DNA of 64,000 nt, from assembly GCF_001949145.1 (NCBI RefSeq), contig NW_019091597.1:253485-317484 (forward strand). The letters are read 5' to 3'. The stretch comes from Acanthaster planci (Eukaryota; Echinodermata; Asteroidea; Valvatida; Acanthasteridae). The first letter of the stretch is position 1. Each line of letters opens with the position of its first letter. A program made the position numbers and the translations under genes. Below, in pieces: positions 1-13,199 of this stretch. The notes beneath the pieces are model-generated. The model was not told the DNA's origin. It worked only from the letters and a program-made list of their open reading frames with translations, and did not search any database.

Positions 1-1230
1 TTTGTAAGCTCTCCCTTTGTATATAAATCGGAGGAACTTGCAGTCCCGATCGTGAATGGGTATGTGGAGATAAGCATTGCAAAGATCGATCGATGAGGCC
101 CAGGATGGAACCGGTAGGTAGCGTACCACTGTCAAGAAAGTTTCCATACGAAACTTCTTTGGACGTATGAATTTGTTCAATGACTTCAGGTTGATGATAC
201 GACGCCAGTTGTCTGTTCCCTTCTTGGGTGTAAGGAAGAATGTTGGAACGAACCCTACTCCCAACTGGTCGGGTTTAACATAACAATAGCCCGTTTCTGA
301 AGAAGGGAATTTATCTCCGACTCCTGCGCCACGCGTTGGTCCTTGTTGTGGGAAACAGGAGTCGGACGTAGTATCGCCTCGGACGGCGGGGTGCTTGTGA
401 ACTCGAGAGAATATCCATGGGCGAGAGTTGAGAGGACCCAGCTGTCCGAGGGGATGTTTTTCTAGACCCCCGTGGACAGTTGAAAGCAGCCACCGACGGG
501 TTCGGAAACGGCAGTCACTGAAGGCAAAACGGAACAGTCATATGCAGCGTCCCTCAAACGAACGGGGAGCACGCGATGAATTCCCCGCGGCGCTGGAAGG
601 TTTGACTCGCCTTGGGAGTGACGTGGGATGATGCCCGGGGTTGGCTTGATCGTAGAAGAGGCCGGCGAAAAGGGCGACACATCAAAAAAGTCTGGCTTGA
701 AGTGGGCCCGTCTTGGCTGACATTACGTTGCTGAGTTCGCTGCAGAGTCAAAGACGGTGGCTTGCGGGAGGATGGTTTCTTGGCCGCATCGACCCGCTTA
801 GCCTCCACCTCAAGCATGTCGGCAACTGCTGATGGCAAGATTTAACTCCTTCGTAAGGAATATGCATCGCATCAAGGGCGTTGGATCTTCTCGTTGAAGT
901 TGCCAGACAGGATATTCGAGCAAGCACGGGCGATGTATTCCGACAAAAGGAGAAGAAAGGCCGTGCAGCGGAGCCCGAAGGGGTCAGCTTTGTCAGGCTT
1001 TGTGAGCATGGATTCCAGCAGGGACTTGTCTTTATTCCAGTATGTCGCCTTAGCAGACGGTTTTCCCAAATCAGCAGAGATTTTGTGTTTGGCTGCTTCT
1101 GGAAAGTCTGTAATTGACAAGAAATTCTTAAAATCTTCCGGAGGGAAATGATAAAATGCTGTTGCTTGGTTAGGAAGGGCACGCTATTCCTTTGACTTAT
1201 CAAGGGACTTGAAGATTTCTACACATGAGT
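1..1230 (-). pseudogene. DIRS-type retrotransposon reverse transcriptase and upstream coding region, running off the window edge
   Basis: Read on the minus strand, bases 280 to 1 translate into the N-terminal part of a reverse transcriptase. It has the fingers motif (LTPKKG, then RRIINLKSLNKFI) and the first catalytic-aspartate region (ASIDLCNAYLHIPI). The wording of these motifs is typical of DIRS/tyrosine-recombinase retrotransposons. The related RNase H and recombinase copies elsewhere in the window support that placing. The frame is broken near 280, and the preceding 900 bases (872-1120 minus is the best stretch, with LSEYIARACSNI) also lie in shifting frames, so this copy is dead. The catalytic YxDD box would lie beyond the left edge. 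Superfamily is fairly sure; family is not. Confidence 0.6.
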
Positions 1231-2460
1231 GGTCAAGCGGGAGTTCAGGAAAATAGGTCCCATAGACTCCATTCAAGCCGCATGGCGTTTGAACGAGCCG
1301 TGGCCAGAGTCCTCTTCGGGCGGAGTGGCTGATGGCAGGCCGAGCACTTAGAGTGACGGCACTGACAGAGCCAACTGCATCCTCGTCCGAAGAAAATGCT
1401 GGTTGTACAGTCAGAGACAGCTCCGTACCTCGCTCTGAGGCACGGGTGCCCTCCCGGGGGGCGGCCCGTTCTGACGGCTCGGAAACGCCCTGCTCTTACG
1501 AGTCCGGTGTAGAACTCCGTCCCGTGTCTCGGTTGACTTGCAGCCGAGGGAGGTGGAAGGGTCTGGTCTGCTAAGAACGGGTCCGGAGCGGTGGAGGCCA
1601 ATGGTGGCTTCATTAATAGATAGAAAGACCAACATCCACTGCAAAGAATAAGCCCCTGATCGGAGCGGTGTCTCTTCTTAGATTTCGAAGAACTCGATAA
1701 AGAGGGGGAACGTTTGTGCTTCCCGGTAGTGGATGACCCGACAACGGAGATAGTAGGCGGGGCCGTGGGCGACGGAACACCCGGGGAACATTCCCGGTCG
1801 AGGTCGGCGGGAACTCCTGGTCCTTCCGCCTGGAAGGACCAGGAGAGATAAGGTCCGATGACCCGGTAATGCCCAGTTGAAAGCCCGAGCTTCGAATGGG
1901 CTTCGGTGGTTTGAAGCCCCGGGGGCATAAAAGCCCAAGAGGCTCTGCGGAGCCTGACGAAGAACTGCCCGGCTGCGGGGTATCATGGCTCGGTGGTGCA
2001 CCAGGCAGGGTGGGTCCCGGCACTTGCGAGGAGCCCGAGCCGGTGGCTTCGAAAGCTGGGCCGCAATGAGTACGCCCAGAAACTGCTGGAGAAGTAGTCT
2101 TCTTTGCTAACTGATGGTGGGTGTTCTTCGGAGTCGCCGGGGGAGTGCTGGCTGGAACCCCGAGTGGGTTCCTCTGGGCCATGGCGGTCGGAGGGCGTGG
2201 CATGCGGTGATGGTAAGGCGGGCCCGGAAGATGTCCGCTTGGAGTACTCCCTCGGAAGTCCCGGTTGGCTCGCAACGCCAGCGATTGACCAAAGAGACAG
2301 GGTCCTTGCCAGATTGTGGCGGTGTCCCTGCTCGGGTCTTCCACAGTCAACCACGGAGCTTCCCCGTCAGCTCCGTGGGGCCGAACGAACCAGGGGCCTG
2401 GCCAGATTCAGGCTGGAGCCCCCTTGACAACGGCAAGGCCTTTTCCTTGTCTTAGTAGCC
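1231..2460 (-). pseudogene. Proline/serine-rich Gag-like region of the DIRS-type element
   Basis: This GC-rich stretch contains overlapping minus-strand frames of 227 and 245 residues. They are rich in Pro, Ser, Gly and Arg, with a basic patch (SSKSKKRHR) near 1710-1740. No catalytic motif is visible. Its position directly upstream of the reverse transcriptase on the same strand suggests the Gag/ORF1 part of the same retrotransposon, decayed by frameshifts. Its base composition is much more GC-rich than the AT-rich DNA beyond 3.1 kb, consistent with an inserted element. No specific domain was recognised. Confidence 0.4.
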
Positions 2461-2859
2461 GGAGAAGAGGGGGGAGTATGACAGATCCTGACAGCGACCC
2501 CCTGAAATCACATATGCAGCAAGGTATGAGAGAACCCCTCCTGCTTTGTGTTGGTCATTGTCTCGCAGGAATCTGGGGAATTCCTTTCAGACATCTTGGG
2601 GGATGTGTTAAGTAACAATAGTCTGGAATGTGTACAGGGATTGGACATGTTGGGGGGTACCCCTCGGTCTCACTTCTTGCTGGGTATATGAAATCAACCG
2701 AGTAAGGCCTAGAATCAACCGGTAAGGTAGACACGGGCGTAACTGAGTAGAACCTCCTAGTACTGACAGTAAATACCTGCAGGGTGCACATAAGAAAAAC
2801 AGAAGAAAAACACAAAAAAATATAAAAGAGAAAATACTCTTACCAACAAACAGGTAAAA

Positions 2860-3130
2860 ATTCAAGGTCATACTTTATTCAAAAAGGTGATCAAATTGAC
2901 CCGAAACCGATGAAGCAAAAACGGAAGCTCGAAATCGAAGATGCCTCGAAAGACATGTCCGCTACTTTACGGCGCTGAGAAAAGAAGGAAGATCATGGCG
3001 GCGAAACCGCGTTGCATTGTGGGAGGTCAGGGTGCACTACGCGTGATCAAATCCTTTCAGCAAACAATAATAGGTTCCTGGGAAATTTGCATATGTAGTG
3101 ATTGTTTGGGTACGTAGAGCGCAGTAGACT
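2860..3130 (-). repeat. Terminal-region repeat of DIRS-like family (copy 1)
   Basis: The segment around ACTTTATTC, the GGCGCTGAGAAAAGAAGG block, ATGGCGGCG, GCATTGTGGGAGG and TGGGAAATTTGCATATGTAG recurs at 20050-20370 and 59700-59990 in the same orientation, and at 50190-50345 inverted. It sits at the upstream end of each minus-strand retroelement remnant, so it is probably an element terminus or promoter region. Confidence 0.6.
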
Positions 3131-6012
3131 GTGGCTTTTAAATGTTGAATTTAAAAGTTGCATTCAATCCTCGTTAATTTTGAAATAACATGGGATTTAG
3201 GGCTGGTTCGCCATTATCCCATTTGTCTTGTTTAAGCTACTTATGAAGAAAGGTTGCAGACACTGATTCAGAAATGAGAGGAACTTGTGTTTTAGAGTAG
3301 GAGCACTGCATAAATTAAGGGAGCCTCAGTCATCTCATTTTCTAAGAAAAAAGGTTTTCCAAATGTTTTGTACATGAATTATGATATATTCAAACCTCAA
3401 TGTAAATATTTATTTAATATAATTGCATTTTAAATATAAATACACATATGTATATATATTATTCCAAGGTAAAAACAAATTAAAATGTGGAAAAGTCTTT
3501 CAAATTGAAATTGGCGTAATGTTAATGTGTTATTAATGTGTCAAATTCAGTTGAAATGTTGAATCTTGTGTAAGTGTGTATTTTATTTCTGAAAATGTGA
3601 TTAGTGTGACCAACCAACAGTCACGGAATAGATCAATTAGTCAGAATGACAAATTAATCTTTTTGCATGACTGATTCATTTTTATGTATTACAAATTAAT
3701 TTTTATGCATTACTTTTTAACCCTCCTTCTGTTTTAACCGTCAAAACAGTCAAAAATGCCTTCCACTTGATTTCTCCCAGGATACAAACCCATATGGGAA
3801 ATTTGACTGATTTTGACTGATATGACAACTGTGTCAAGAATGTATCTAAGCATAGGAGGGTTAATATTTTGACATTACTAATTAAGTATAGAAGCATGAA
3901 ATGTCACCAAACTTGATGCAAGAAGTTGTGACACCACCATCCACCATAAACTTGAAGACAAAAAACCCTTCATGAAGATTTCAAACATGCTGAGCAATGG
4001 GAAATTTTCCACTTCAGTGAATTTGTCCTTTGTTAAAAACCACTTTTCAATTGTTACCTTTAGCACATTATTACACATGAGTGACTTCTCATGGAAAATT
4101 TACTCTTTCAATTTTCTTTTTTGTATTTGTTTTGTAAAAGGGAGAGGACTACGGAAAACGATTAAGCCACCGTAGCAATGGTGGAGCTACAAGCTACAGG
4201 GCATGTCAAGTGCACTTGTGTACTGAGCATGAACACCTCGCAGCGCTGCAGCAAGCCTGCAGTTAGTGCGCAATGTAAGCGCGTGCAAGCTGGTATCATT
4301 TTGCCATTCGCAACCAATTAAAACAAGCAAATGCCATATGTCGTTTTCATTCTTGCGTTTGAGACTGTGGTGATGCAGATTTGCAAATAATGGCTGCCCT
4401 TTACAAAGCACAAAAAAGATGAGTTTAAGCGAATCACAGTAATGTTGCATAAAGATTGTTTTCTCATAAGATCCTTCTGATGAAACTTTCATAAAATCAA
4501 CAGATCAAGACCATGAACCAGTAGAGTCATGAGTTTCAAGTATTATGTAACCTGTACTCTGGCTTATTCGTCCATACTTTCATTCACGGTATCTGTATGA
4601 GATTGAGAAAGATACATGTACCACTCCAAGCAAGAAATTTAGCTCATTAACGCAGTTGACACTAATCCACTTAAATCCCCATTATTTATCAGTGGAGGGC
4701 ATGAGAAGTAAACTCTCAATTCAGTGACTTTGAAATGCTGACGGGCCAGACCGGCCAGTACAGGCCAAGAGAGGCAGTTGTACTGGCCGAGCATTATACT
4801 GGCCACAAAACAGGCACGCAGTCTCGGCCTGCAGAGACACCGGCTGGCAGTGGACGCTACGCCTTTCACTGTGGTCAAAAGTGTGTCAGGTGAGACCATT
4901 AACATTCCCCTGTGATTTTCTAGCCAACTCCACGCTAGGGGGTCATCCAGATTCCAGCTACTTCATTTTATATGTACTATGCCTCATTAGTATGTACTAG
5001 GCCATATTGTGGGTTATGCCTGCCCAACAGCTGGTCCAAATGGGCAAGGTTGCTGGCTGGAAGTGTTGAGACAACGGATTAGATCTCATTTAGCACTGTT
5101 AGCCTTTGATAGCCATGGTTCCTAAAGTCTTACCTTTATTGCCTCATGCGATAAGAAAGTGTTTTACTACAGACCATTGTGCTCATGATTTATTGAGAGA
5201 ACTTCAACTTTTTGTGTTTTACTGAAGACTCTCTGACTTGGACAGTGTTCTTTACAGTTTGCTATTGCCACTGCTGTGTCTTGTATATCTTAAATTGATA
5301 TTCTCTAACTTGTATAATCATTCTCTATTTCTTTTCCTTCAGTCAAGTACACCACCTATTTCTCCTACATGCAATAAAGTTTATGCACACTTGTAAACCA
5401 AGAAACTTCCTGTGCCACATAAATGAAACATGGATGATCCTCTTATACTACATATATAAACTCGTAATTTTTACCAGTGGCTCTAGCAATTTTCAAGGAG
5501 CACACAGCCTGTTTTTTTTGACAGAGTGGTACTTATTTGGGCTAAAAGTAAACACTGTAAGAAAGTCAAGGCACTTAAATTTTTCCCAAGATCAAACAAG
5601 CCTTGAAATAATGTATGAGGACCAAGTCCTTATATACATCAACCTACCTTGTTCATTATGTCAGTCTCCAATAAATCTGCTAATTCTGATGCAAATACCT
5701 CAATATGTGCAGGTTGGAACATCTCTCCGCAGACTCCTTTGTGCGTTGCCACCTTAGCTTTTGTCATAGGTTTCACTTTACTACCTACCCTAAAAGTACA
5801 AGAAAATAAATTGACGTCAGACTAATTGGTGAGTCAGAATGTAAATTTCAGTTTATAGTTGGTGTGCTACCGGTACATGCTTCCTTTACTATATTTTGTT
5901 CCTCAAAGTCAAAAGTCTTTAGCCACACCAAAGAAATAAGTGTCGTCAAAGTTATCGAAGCAGAGAGTGCAAGATTTTCAATTTCAAAAAACTGATTTAA
6001 AAAACTGATATA
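3131..6012. other. AT-rich non-coding DNA
   Basis: There are no convincing coding frames, splice-flanked exons or RNA genes here. 3350-3720 is very AT-rich. A short local duplication-like run of CTGGCC/GGCCAG words occurs at 4740-4810. I see nothing else in it. Confidence 0.5.
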
Positions 6013-7429
6013 CAGTCGACTCTCGTTATTACAAACTTGGCTAGAACAAAACTCTGGTTATAACAAACACAAGTCTGTGGTCAGTCCTGGCGAAATCTGT
6101 TACAGTGAAATAGCAATGTGTGAAATTCCTGTTACAACGAATGGTTTTGTGGCTCCATTGCCTGAAAACCATTGTTGACAGCCCATTTATAACAAATGTT
6201 TGCGAATCGCGGTGGTGAAAACATGTGCGCAGTGCATCACACTGGTTCCTGCCGGGCCAAACCGTTGTCAAAGAAGGCATGAGGGAAATGTGGCAACCAG
6301 TCAATGTACAGTTCCTGCCAAAAAGGGTCACTGACGTTCCACTGCATGTACAGTGTACATCTTATAGCCTACGAATGCAGCAGTTGCAAGTCGAAAAACA
6401 CTGCTGTAACACATTTTTCTGTATGTTCATTCACAAAAATTGATCTCATATCTATGTTTGTGTTTTCTGTGTTCATGTGTTAAATTTGAAAATGTACTGC
6501 TCGTACTCGAAACGAGGCTAATCGCCTGCCCCTCCAGATGTGTCACGCATTCTTACAATGCGATACACAGACATGCTTTGCCAGTTTCCTGTAGTCATGA
6601 CAAGCGTAAAGCACCAATAAAAATCAGTGATTTTCTACATTGAGTACACAAACGTCAAAAAAAAATTCGCTTCCCAATTCCGATAAAAATACGCCCAAAT
6701 ACGTTCGCTTGACTACTCCCACATCTCAAGAGCCCAACTAATTGCTGAACACTGAATTATTCATATTGCTGCAAAAAAATCTAGCGTACTCACCAATGAG
6801 ACTGTGCATTTTCAAGACGTACATTTTGCAAGACACAGCTTATCCAATTGCAATATTCCTTCATAATATCATACTCCTTCAGCGACCATCTCACGTGCGG
6901 GCGGCAGCGCCACAGTGGGCGAGTGAACTCAGACTATCTATGTCTACAGCTAGTGTCCAAAATCATAAGACAGATGGATAATTAAATAAGAATGTCTCTC
7001 TGTGACACAATTTGTGTTGGAAAGACTATTTGCATGGATGGGGGCTCCATTTGATAAGTCTTCACATACTTGCATGTACACCCAGATTTGCATGTACACC
7101 CAGACATACATGTGCATGCACTTTAGCTTCGTTTTTATCCATGGCGATTGAAAGCCTTTCAAAAATCCCTGGATCGATGCTGTCACATGTATTTGCTTTT
7201 TTTAAATCTCACAAGCACATTAAACATGTTTTCATATGACAGTGAATTTTATTATTCTAAACAGATCACAGTATACTTGATTAACTATAACCGCGAGATC
7301 TTTTTGCAGTGCATGCATAAACGTGCATATGTACAACAATGCACCGAAGTCATTGCCCTGTGTTCCACCTATAACGAATTTCGAAGAGAACGAACGTTTC
7401 TACGTGGATTTCGTAATGAGAGTCGACTT
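6013..7429. mobile_element. Pogo/Tigger-like non-autonomous DNA transposon
   Basis: The left end reads CAGTCGACTCTCGTTATTAC and the right end is its near-perfect reverse complement (AAGTCGACTCTCATTACG when read inward). Both are flanked by the dinucleotide TA (6011-6012 and 7430-7431). CAGT...CTCGTTAT termini with a TA target duplication are typical of pogo/Tigger members of the Tc1/mariner group. No transposase frame survives in the 1417 bp, so it is non-autonomous. An inverted diverged relative lies at about 16560-17900. Confidence 0.7.
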
Positions 7430-8577
7430 TATGTTGAAATGCAGTTTTGACTTCAAGAAGCATTATCAGCTGCAAATTTTGTGAAGCGGGTGTTCAGTTA
7501 AGAAAATTCGCAGAGCAAATTCGGTACCAACTTACGTAAAAAAATTATGTTCACATTCGCGGTTATTATGTGAGAGTTGGCAAATATTGAACATAATTTG
7601 CCCTCTGGCGAATTTTATAGCAGCAAATGCATTATGACATCATTATCGGTGTGAACCTGCATTAAAGGAAACTGTATTAGGGTCCATTATTCTACCTTTA
7701 CATCATGAATTTTGAGTTGTACTTCACGCGAATGCGATGTGAAGTAAAATAACGTCACTATACAAAACCTCCCCTTCCCAAAACCCTGTGCCTGTACAGG
7801 GCATTGTACACTTGAGCAGATCACCTGAGTGCTAATGACTTTACGCATATGCATGATGTATGTCGATAGACGAGGTGCGCCCTGGATGGTCCATCACGTT
7901 CATATGACTCGGCTCTTCCATTTTCTTCAAGGGGAGGGATGAAACCCCATGTAAACAATGCCAGGAAAGCTTACAGCAAACAAAATAATTTTAATCACTT
8001 TACACAGACAGTAATTATGACTATAAGCAAACAGAACTTTTTCTTTCACAAAGATACAATTAATAAAAAGAAATGAATACAAAAAAGAATAAATGATCCC
8101 TATTTTGGTGAATGAATTCAACCCGGCACCAGTTTACAATTCAGCCTTCCCACGACGGAGGAATTACGGGGAACAATTTGGTATATCACAGATCACAAAA
8201 TTAAACACTGATTTGTAATACAAAATTTCCGACAAATACAGAAGACTCTATCACAATGTGTACATTCGTTGGGCATGGTGCATTGCCAGCGTGTGGCTGC
8301 TCAGAGCAGGTGATCGCGAGTATATGGTGTGCATAAGTGGCGCAGTGCTGCATGCTCTGCGGGGCCTGGCGGGTACTGTGTAGTTGCGGGTACATACATG
8401 TACATTCAACTAATTGCATGTCATCACTGAACCTGTACCAATCATTTATGTCAGGAGTTCCGAACTCAGATTAGTATAATAGCTGACGATTATAATGAAT
8501 ATGCCCTTCCAATCGCAGATTGGCCGGACTCTCCTGTACACCCAGGTCATGAAATCAGCCGTTCCAATTGCAGACTT
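7430..8577. other. Non-coding DNA between repeats
   Basis: AT-rich sequence without a supportable gene. Only short random frames are present. Confidence 0.4.
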
Positions 8578-8800
8578 TCCAGTTGACATTGATATTTAAA
8601 TGACCTGACCTAAATTTGGATAGGGCGTTCTGAACGTGATCGGAAAGTGGTGGAATATTCATGTTTGCAGATTAACATACACCGTTCTTGCTGCATACGG
8701 TCATCGTTGTCAAATGCTCTTTTGTTAAAAAAAGTTCGCGAACTCCAGCAGACTTCCCTCAAGAAGAACAGTCAGGCCTTACTGGTAAGCCCCCTAAGGT
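8578..8800 (+). repeat. Left arm of a 3 kb-spaced inverted repeat
   Basis: This stretch (TTGACATTGATATTTAAATG, then ACACCGTTCTTG, then AGACTTCCCTCAAGAAGAAC) reappears in reverse complement at 11853-12062 with moderate divergence. It may be the terminal part of a transposon or two independent insertions of one short element. Confidence 0.55.
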
Positions 8801-11800
8801 ATCGGAACGGTATCACGGCTTGAGCTCTATGAACAGTTGGACCCAAGTACACAGCGACATACTGTACATGTACATGTATGTGACTGATTTGCCAAACAGA
8901 GGCCTAGCAGCTGATTCCATTCTAAATGTGTGTAGGAAAATTTTAATAAATCGTTGTTGTGAAAGCTCTCATACAGATAACAGATGCCTTCAAATCAAAA
9001 AGAAAAAGCTGCTAACTTGTCTGAAACTGCTTAAATATAATAACTCTTCCCTCAAGTATAGGAAAAATGTTGATTACTCAGTTACTTTTATTCCAAATTC
9101 TAACATTATGAAGTTCTAAATAACCTCCCTAAACTTCTCAGTGGTATAGCCAGCAGATGTCGTTGTTTAGCCTTTATTCAATGCTTTGACCATTAAAGGC
9201 AATATGAATAATTCACAATTGACTGATGACTGAAGGATGCTGGCCAATGATTGCAGTCACAGTCTCGCAACATCATTTTGGCACTGGCTAAAATGGGCGG
9301 GCATCTGGCACACTTTCTAAGATTGGAGCTGCACAGTGCGGCCACGTGGTAGGGTTTCCATGCCTGTCATCTTATTTGTTGAAAGGGACCATGCCACAAT
9401 GGGACTGTAGATAAATTAATCAAAGGCATTCTGTCTGAACTTTTAAGGTCTGCTAGTGCAGTAAGTAATCACATTTACTATTACATTGGGAAATTCTCAT
9501 TTGTGTAAAATTTTTATATTCATTTCACAAGTGTTTTGAGTTCAATAAACCGTTCAATTGATAGAAAGGAACAATAATTTGAAATTATACTGTGGGGAGC
9601 TGCCAATGTTTGATCGTGAGTGGAGCACACCTCAACCTTTCACCTTTATGTTTATATTGTTGCATGGCAACATATCTCATCACTTTCAAACTTACATGTC
9701 GTTTTTATACACCTGTATTAGAAATAGTTCTGGTTTCTCTTATGATGGATGTGCTTGAATTGCCTGGGATTCCCTCAAGACACTTTTGGAATAGTCTTTG
9801 TTACATTCCTGGATTTAATTACAGGGCAGTATCAAAGTTATTTAGGGGCATTGTATGTTTTTACTATTTATACCGCGCACGGAGACGCCATTCCCTGCTA
9901 GTTTTTGCTGAGCCCACTGTGTCCCGTGCGCGTTCCTCTTCCATGGCTGCCACTTCACAGACAGAAGGCCCAGCTTTCCGCCCGGCTTTTCGTCATATTT
10001 TTGCCTTTGCAGAGGCTTCAGGCCTGGGCCTGCGGACCTTTCTTTTGGTACCTCAAGCATCAAGTTCTCCAGCAGTTTGAGATAGCCAAGGCTGGGTTAA
10101 GTTTGTATTGTACATGTATAAAGATTTGCAATTGAAGGAAGAGCTGTTCAAGGAATGTACTTTTCCTCATCGATTGACTTTATAAATGTATCAATTCTTG
10201 GGTTGTATGTAGTGTAGACCAACTATACCCATTGAAAATAACTATACCCAATAGAGATAACTTCGAAGTTTGACTGAATTGTTGAGATTCCTCTCGCAGA
10301 TACTATTTAGACTCTAATTGTGCTTGTGTCACTTAAACATCATCCCATTCGACCATTTCTTTTATTCGCTATTTTGGTTTGATTGTGGAGTTAAGTTCCC
10401 TTTTATTCAGTATTTAAATTAAGATTATTTCGGCTTGTTTCTAGTACAACTTTACCATTTTCCTTGTGCTTTATGCAGCAATTAGGGTGTACATGTACAT
10501 GTATCTTCTTTTGTTGTATCCTGTTTTATATGAAGCTAGAGTCTTATTTTCTCTAGACATGTGTCTCTTTGCTCTGAGGTCTACAGCAGCTCTCTTCCAT
10601 ACATGTACAGTATAAAGATTTGTAATTGAAGGAAGAGCTGTTTACATGTAGAGATGATTCTAAATCTAGTTACCACTGTTACTTTTAGCTGTATTAGTTT
10701 CTTATTAGTTTAAGGTTGGCTTATTTCTTGTGTGCTGCTTACATTTCTGTTTACTGATGGCCTTCTATAGTTAGTAATTTCATGTAAAATCTTTGGAATG
10801 TAATCGTTGATGGACTAGGTCAAGTCTATGCATTGCATCTCTTAGCCCACAAGCCAGTCCTGAGTTTTGTTTACCTTTTAGATTAAGTGGATGACTGCCT
10901 GGGCTAGCAAGTTTAAACACTCACATGCCTTGCTCTCCCTAGTGTATTGGTTGTGTAATAGAAGGAAGTGAGATTATGTGTCTTTTAATGTAGGCTTCTT
11001 GCTAAATTGGTAATTTCCAATGCAGATTTGTACAGAAAGCAGACCAGGATTATGTTGCATTTTTTGCCAGAGTTTATATTTGTATTTATGTTTAAGCACA
11101 ATTTGCCCAAGCAGTTTGCTTTGACAATTATTTTGATTCGCTAGTTTCTCCATATTTTGCGTGTTGTTGTTTCAGGGCTTATTCTTAATATTTCTTTTAT
11201 TTTGTATCTGTCAGGGTCTTCTTTTTCCTGCAATGTAGCAACGCCATTTAAAGAACCAGATCAGTAAATGTACACCATCCTTCTTGTGCATTTTCTTGTG
11301 TCACACATCCCTTAACGCGAGTTTATTCTCCACCCTGCAGAGACTCAGGATCCGCCCCCAGCATGCAAGTGCTGCTGCTACAAAATAGCTGGAGAAATAT
11401 GCAAAAGTAACGCTTAACAGGTAAGGGGGTCCCAGAAGTTGACTTACGTGTTGACATAAGAAGGTCTTGTAAGGCAAGTCAGTATGGCTGTAGATTTCAA
11501 ATATTACTATAGAGGATACATATCTGGGGAACAATGGGTGGTTCAACATCATTAAGTGGGACAATGATGTCATTGATAACAGAAACACATATATGGTCTT
11601 TAAAGGGTCCAAGAAAAGTGGTTTTAATTTTTAAATTATATCCAGACTGTAGAAGTAAAGTGTTTTGTTTAATGGAAGAATATTTTTACTTTAAGGTTTT
11701 TGGGGAGCCAGCCCCGCCCCCGACTTGTATCTCAATAAGAGAGAAAATCCGCGTATCTGTGACATACAATTTGAGAAGACATGACCTTGGCGCTAGTGCA

Positions 11801-11852
11801 TCAAATGCTGTCAAGTGGATTTTTTGGGTCCAGTTTGGAAAATTCATTTTTT
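8801..11852. other. Non-coding DNA
   Basis: Mostly AT-rich sequence with scattered TACATGTA palindromes (8865-8880, 10490-10503). A duplicated short phrase (AAAGATTTGTAATTGAAGGAAG-like) occurs near 10118-10145 and 10613-10640. The frame at 9592-10080 shows no recognisable domain. No gene can be supported. Confidence 0.4.
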
Positions 11853-12062
11853 GGGGTTTTACAGGGATTCCAGTAAGGCCTAACTGTTCTTCACGGGGGA
11901 AGTCCGCTGGATTCCACAAACTTTTTTTTAACAAAAGAGTACTTGACAATGACGACCATACACGGCAAGAATGGTGTATGTTGAAACATGAATATTCTGT
12001 TCACTCTGTGTTCAGAATGGCAAACTCAAATTTAGGTCAGGTCATTTAAATATCAATGTCAA
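11853..12062 (-). repeat. Right arm of the 3 kb-spaced inverted repeat
   Basis: Reverse-complement partner of 8578-8800, matching through the runs around CTTCACGGGGGAAGTC, TTAACAAAAGAGTACTTGAC and CATTTAAATATCAATGTCAA. Confidence 0.55.
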
Positions 12063-12410
12063 GAGCAACCACATGATAGCAATGCACCCTGTCCACGTAA
12101 AGTTTGTACACACCAAGCTTGGCTAGTCAGTTCACACACACTACACAACTTGACAGTCACGAGCAACCACTATCTTGTCTCTTTTCTCCATGGTACAGAC
12201 AAGTCAATCGTGTGGGCCTAGTGCCAGTGAATCAAAACCATGACTAGTCCAATCCAGACATGATTGCACTGAGCATGAACATGATCCTTCTTGCTTGAAG
12301 ATATTTTTATTCATAAGCAGTGCCATGGATCTATACTTTAAGCTTTGGGATTGTTGCATTTTTTTGCATGTCTGTGAAACAAAAAGAGGATTTGCAATGA
12401 CCGTACACAT

Positions 12411-12479
12411 CATGCCAACCACATGTGTTGCTGCAGGCTGTGGCAACACCTGTATTATAAAGATGGCCATGCCTGCATA
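12411..12479 (+). pseudogene. Possible THAP-domain start fragment
   Basis: A 22-codon stretch begins Met-Pro-Thr-Thr-Cys-Val-Ala-Ala-Gly-Cys, which is the usual opening of a THAP zinc finger (C-x4-C at the N-terminus). THAP fingers occur in P-element-like transposases and in host DNA-binding proteins. The frame stops soon after, and the second Cys/His pair is not visible. The match could be chance. Confidence 0.2.
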
Positions 12480-13199
12480 ATTTTGCAACCAAAGTGAAAT
12501 TTAGAACAATTTTGACTTTGAAAGTCAGGCTGACTAGGGCCAAATGGTCAGAACCGATGGCAAGCTCCAAACCAGTGCACATTTTGACCAAAGTGTTTTC
12601 TTCCAACTTGTAAGACTTGTTTGGGATTAAATTTAAATGATTACTGAAGTCTGATGCTGCATCTATGATCTCTGGGAAATCAAAGAAAGCCCTTGAACGA
12701 AGATGAAGAAGAGCTTTAGTGAAAGGCTAATGACAAAGGGTACAAAATGCTTCCAAATCGGCTTGGCCTATTCCACTCAATATGCTCACATGTATGGGTT
12801 GTGGGTGCCCCATTTATGTATGCCACGACATGAACACATAATTTGTATTTATGTTTGAACTTTTCACAGGCACGTAAACTGTTCATGTCTAATGTCTATG
12901 CTCCTCTTGGGTCCAGATGTATTAAATAGGTGCCTGGCTGTAATTTTGCTGCTATTTTGGGTTCTCAAATGTATGTCACACATAACAATGTCATTTGTCA
13001 AGAATAAAACATTCCATTTGAGGGGTCAATAAATTTAAACAACCAAAAAAAGTTTTCTTTTATTTTTACATCCGCCATCATCTTACTGGCATACTAGTAA
13101 ATCTGTTAAATAATCAGTCAACGGGATGTCCATGGAGGTCTTCATGAACCCTTTATTGTAGATTAACACACCTCTGCCAGTCCTGTTTGCTCTATACTC

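Noticed and set aside
1332-2615. Plus-strand frames in the GC-rich 1.3-2.6 kb region
   Set aside because: They are shadows of the minus-strand retroelement frames and show no domain.
9592-10080. 162-codon plus-strand frame
   Set aside because: Low-complexity-free but no domain, no splice or promoter context, and its composition resembles untranslated AT-rich DNA.
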